Shown: positions 6,299-7,938 of the stretch, one piece after another
Layout of the letters: every line of letters starts with the position of its first letter
How positions within the stretch are numbered: position 1 is the first letter of the stretch
Assembly: GCA_029287555.1 (NCBI GenBank)
Contig: JARFQX010000549.1
Span: 1 to 7,938, forward strand
DNA length: 7,938 bases
Source: Rubripirellula sp.
Lineage (GTDB): Bacteria > Planctomycetota > Planctomycetia > Pirellulales > Pirellulaceae
Reading direction: 5' to 3'
The notes under the pieces: model-generated
Seen by the model: the letters and a program-made list of their open reading frames with translations, nothing else
Databases searched by the model: none
Told to the model about the DNA's origin: nothing
Made by a program: the position numbers and the translations under genes

Positions 6299-7938
6299 TC
6301 ACTCGGTGGCCGATAACCGTTTGGCGATCGCCTCGTAGTCGGATGACTCGCGACCTGCTTGTTCTAACAAGCCGATGCGAAATGAATTCTCTCCGCGCAG
6401 CAAAGGCTCGATACCATTGCTTCCGCGCCCAAAGCCAAACACGACCATCCCGTCTGCTGACGTCAGGCCATCCTTGGAATTGCCAAGGTGCGAAAAGGTG
6501 TCGATCGCTTCATCAACTTGTTCATGGACAATGTAGAGAACTCGCGCCGCGGCGTTGTCACCGAAGTATGCCCAACGCCAATGGTCGAAGAGCTTGTCGC
6601 CCTTGACGTAATCGTGAGGCTGGGTGATCGGTCGCATCGTGTCGGTCGCAAAGTACTGCTGGTTCGGAGCCCATCGTCCGGCAATTGGTCCCTCGTAGAG
6701 GAACCAGTAGGGCGTGTCCGCTTCGGTCTTTTCGACAGTCAGCGTTGCATCGTCGGTGGAAAAATCCCAACGCAGTTGCCACTTGCCCGCTTTGCTCGTG
6801 CACACAATCGTGTTGTCGTCGACTCGTTGGCTTGTTGCGACGTCCCAACCGGGATGACCGAACCCGCTTTCTGATCGGCCGAAAACGAGATTCGGGATGC
6901 CCCGAAAGGCGCCAGCCGCCGATTCCGGATAGGTATCCCAAGGTTCTCGTTTGAAGGCGATCCAGTCGCGGCCGTCGCGATCGATGAGCCGTGACAAGCC
7001 GCCGGCATCCTTATCCAACCAATAAGTCGCGTGCCGTGTTTCAATCACGAAATGGTCGCGATTCTCGTATCGGCCTTCGCGAATCGTGACGTCCGGTTTC
7101 GGAGACCGTGTTACCAACGCTGGACCGGGCCAGAGCAGTTCAAGTTGATGATGCTCGGTGTCTGAATGGATTCGAAACACGTTCTCACCAGGTCGAAGCA
7201 CTGCCGGGGGAAGCTCTAGCAGGTCGTAGTCATAGAAGTGGTTCTTGCCTTCAATCGGCATGGAGTGATCATTGATGCGGATCGGATCGTGGTGACCATC
7301 CCAGCCGTGCCAGGTTCGCAGGTGCACTGCGGCTTCGTCTATCCGGTCAACGTCGATAGCCTTTGGAAGATCAAAAAAGCAGTCCTTGGTCTCGCCGGCG
7401 CGAACCCCGTGATCTTCGGTGATGCCCCGAGCAGGATAGAGTTTGACAGAGAGGTCATGCCGAACAAGCGACAAATCGTGGACCACGTCGGTGACGAACC
7501 AGTAGCCACGGGAGTCCTGGATGCGGGCAACCAGTGAAACGCAACCGGGCCGTTGGTCGGGCACCCAATGCGTGTTCCAAGTCAGGCGATGGGGTGTGCG
7601 CCACAGGGTGCCAACATGATCGCGTATCTGATTAGCCTCGCCTCGGACCAACTGAAATCGACTCGCATGCCATCCGCCGTGCGACCCATCGCCGTCTTCG
7701 TCATAGCCCTCGTACGATGCCAAGACATCGATGCGGGCGACACCGTTGGGCGCCGCGGCTTCAATTTCGATCTGCGGATGATCGCTGATGGATTGATCGT
7801 TGTCGGGTGAAACAATTTCACCGTGGATCTGATACTCTTTTCCCTTCGCGGTGGCGTCGTAGAAGACGCGGATCACAATCGAATAGATGCCCCATTGGCC
7901 CCATCCAAACCCACCCTTTTCATCGCAATCGGCTTCGA
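6299..7938 (-). CDS. Unrecognised large beta-rich protein, 5' end outside window
   Basis: The frame is open from the right edge to a TGA at 6299, giving 545 residues without the N-terminus. A GTG at 7876 could be read as a start, but the 20 residues before it (ending GFGWGQWGIYSI) look like real protein and run on smoothly, so the gene very probably begins outside. I do not recognise the family. Three regions can be seen. Residues about 18-158 have Ig/fibronectin-like beta strands with a DEDGDG turn (79-84). Residues about 172-278 resemble a galactose-binding-like sandwich (INDHSMPIEG at 221-230, LRPGENVFRIHSD at 247-259). Residues about 285-528 include YWLDKDAGGLSRLIDRDGRDW (305-325), like the opening of galactose-mutarotase-like or lyase beta-sandwiches. 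An invariant-looking AFRGIPNLVF (343-352) and HPGWD follow. It is the first visible gene of the operon. A role in handling carbohydrates is a guess from fold and context. Confidence 0.75.
   Translation of the reverse strand, partial: EADCDEKGGFGWGQWGIYSIVIRVFYDATAKGKEYQIHGEIVSPDNDQSISDHPQIEIEAAAPNGVARIDVLASYEGYDEDGDGSHGGWHASRFQLVRGEANQIRDHVGTLWRTPHRLTWNTHWVPDQRPGCVSLVARIQDSRGYWFVTDVVHDLSLVRHDLSVKLYPARGITEDHGVRAGETKDCFFDLPKAIDVDRIDEAAVHLRTWHGWDGHHDPIRINDHSMPIEGKNHFYDYDLLELPPAVLRPGENVFRIHSDTEHHQLELLWPGPALVTRSPKPDVTIREGRYENRDHFVIETRHATYWLDKDAGGLSRLIDRDGRDWIAFKREPWDTYPESAAGAFRGIPNLVFGRSESGFGHPGWDVATSQRVDDNTIVCTSKAGKWQLRWDFSTDDATLTVEKTEADTPYWFLYEGPIAGRWAPNQQYFATDTMRPITQPHDYVKGDKLFDHWRWAYFGDNAAARVLYIVHEQVDEAIDTFSHLGNSKDGLTSADGMVVFGFGRGSNGIEPLLRGENSFRIGLLEQAGRESSDYEAIAKRLSATE

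Noticed and set aside
7874..7876. GTG as the true start of the large unrecognised gene
   Set aside because: The frame stays open to the window edge, and the residues before GTG continue the same beta-strand pattern. No ribosome binding site or signal peptide accompanies the GTG.

Overview
The window looks like planctomycete DNA, most likely from a Rhodopirellula/Pirellula-like member of the Pirellulales. The evidence is the protein content: a TIGR02604-type 'membrane-bound dehydrogenase' domain and a TIGR02603-type haem-binding domain, both characteristic of the Planctomycetes-Verrucomicrobia group, next to a DUF1080 (3-keto-disaccharide hydrolase family) protein. Base composition is moderately GC-rich. 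No mobile element, CRISPR array, tRNA or rRNA was seen.

Layout. (1) Positions 1-1966, minus strand: a long reading frame running off the left edge. It is a secreted protein with a neutral/alkaline ceramidase-like domain joined to a TIGR02604-type beta-propeller dehydrogenase domain. (2) 1967-2206: a 240-base divergent intergenic region with an 8-bp inverted repeat. (3) 2207-2926, plus strand: a small secreted protein resembling a carbohydrate-binding, GH115-C-terminal-like module, with a GTG start. (4) 2927-2945: a 19-base convergent junction, beside a strong hairpin at 2879-2919. (5) 2946-7938, minus strand: four closely packed genes read right to left. These are a large unrecognised beta-rich protein (5' end outside the window), an HSL-type alpha/beta hydrolase, a secreted DUF1080 protein, and a secreted cytochrome c-glucose/sorbosone dehydrogenase fusion. 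The gaps in this set are 34 bases, 8 bases, and a one-base stop/start overlap (or about 14 bases with the internal start preferred here), so it is very probably one operon.

How the genes may work together (inference). The three secreted proteins with recognisable folds in units (3) and (5) point to carbohydrate handling outside the cytoplasm. A PQQ-type dehydrogenase with its own haem domain could oxidise a sugar, and a DUF1080 protein could act on keto-glycosides. The esterase, which lacks a signal peptide, could remove acyl groups inside the cell. No substrate can be read from the sequence.

The most unusual features are the ceramidase-dehydrogenase fusion with Asn in place of the ceramidase nucleophile Ser, the cytochrome-first order of the sugar dehydrogenase, a perfect 15-bp duplication inside a signal peptide, and the large unrecognised protein at the head of the operon.
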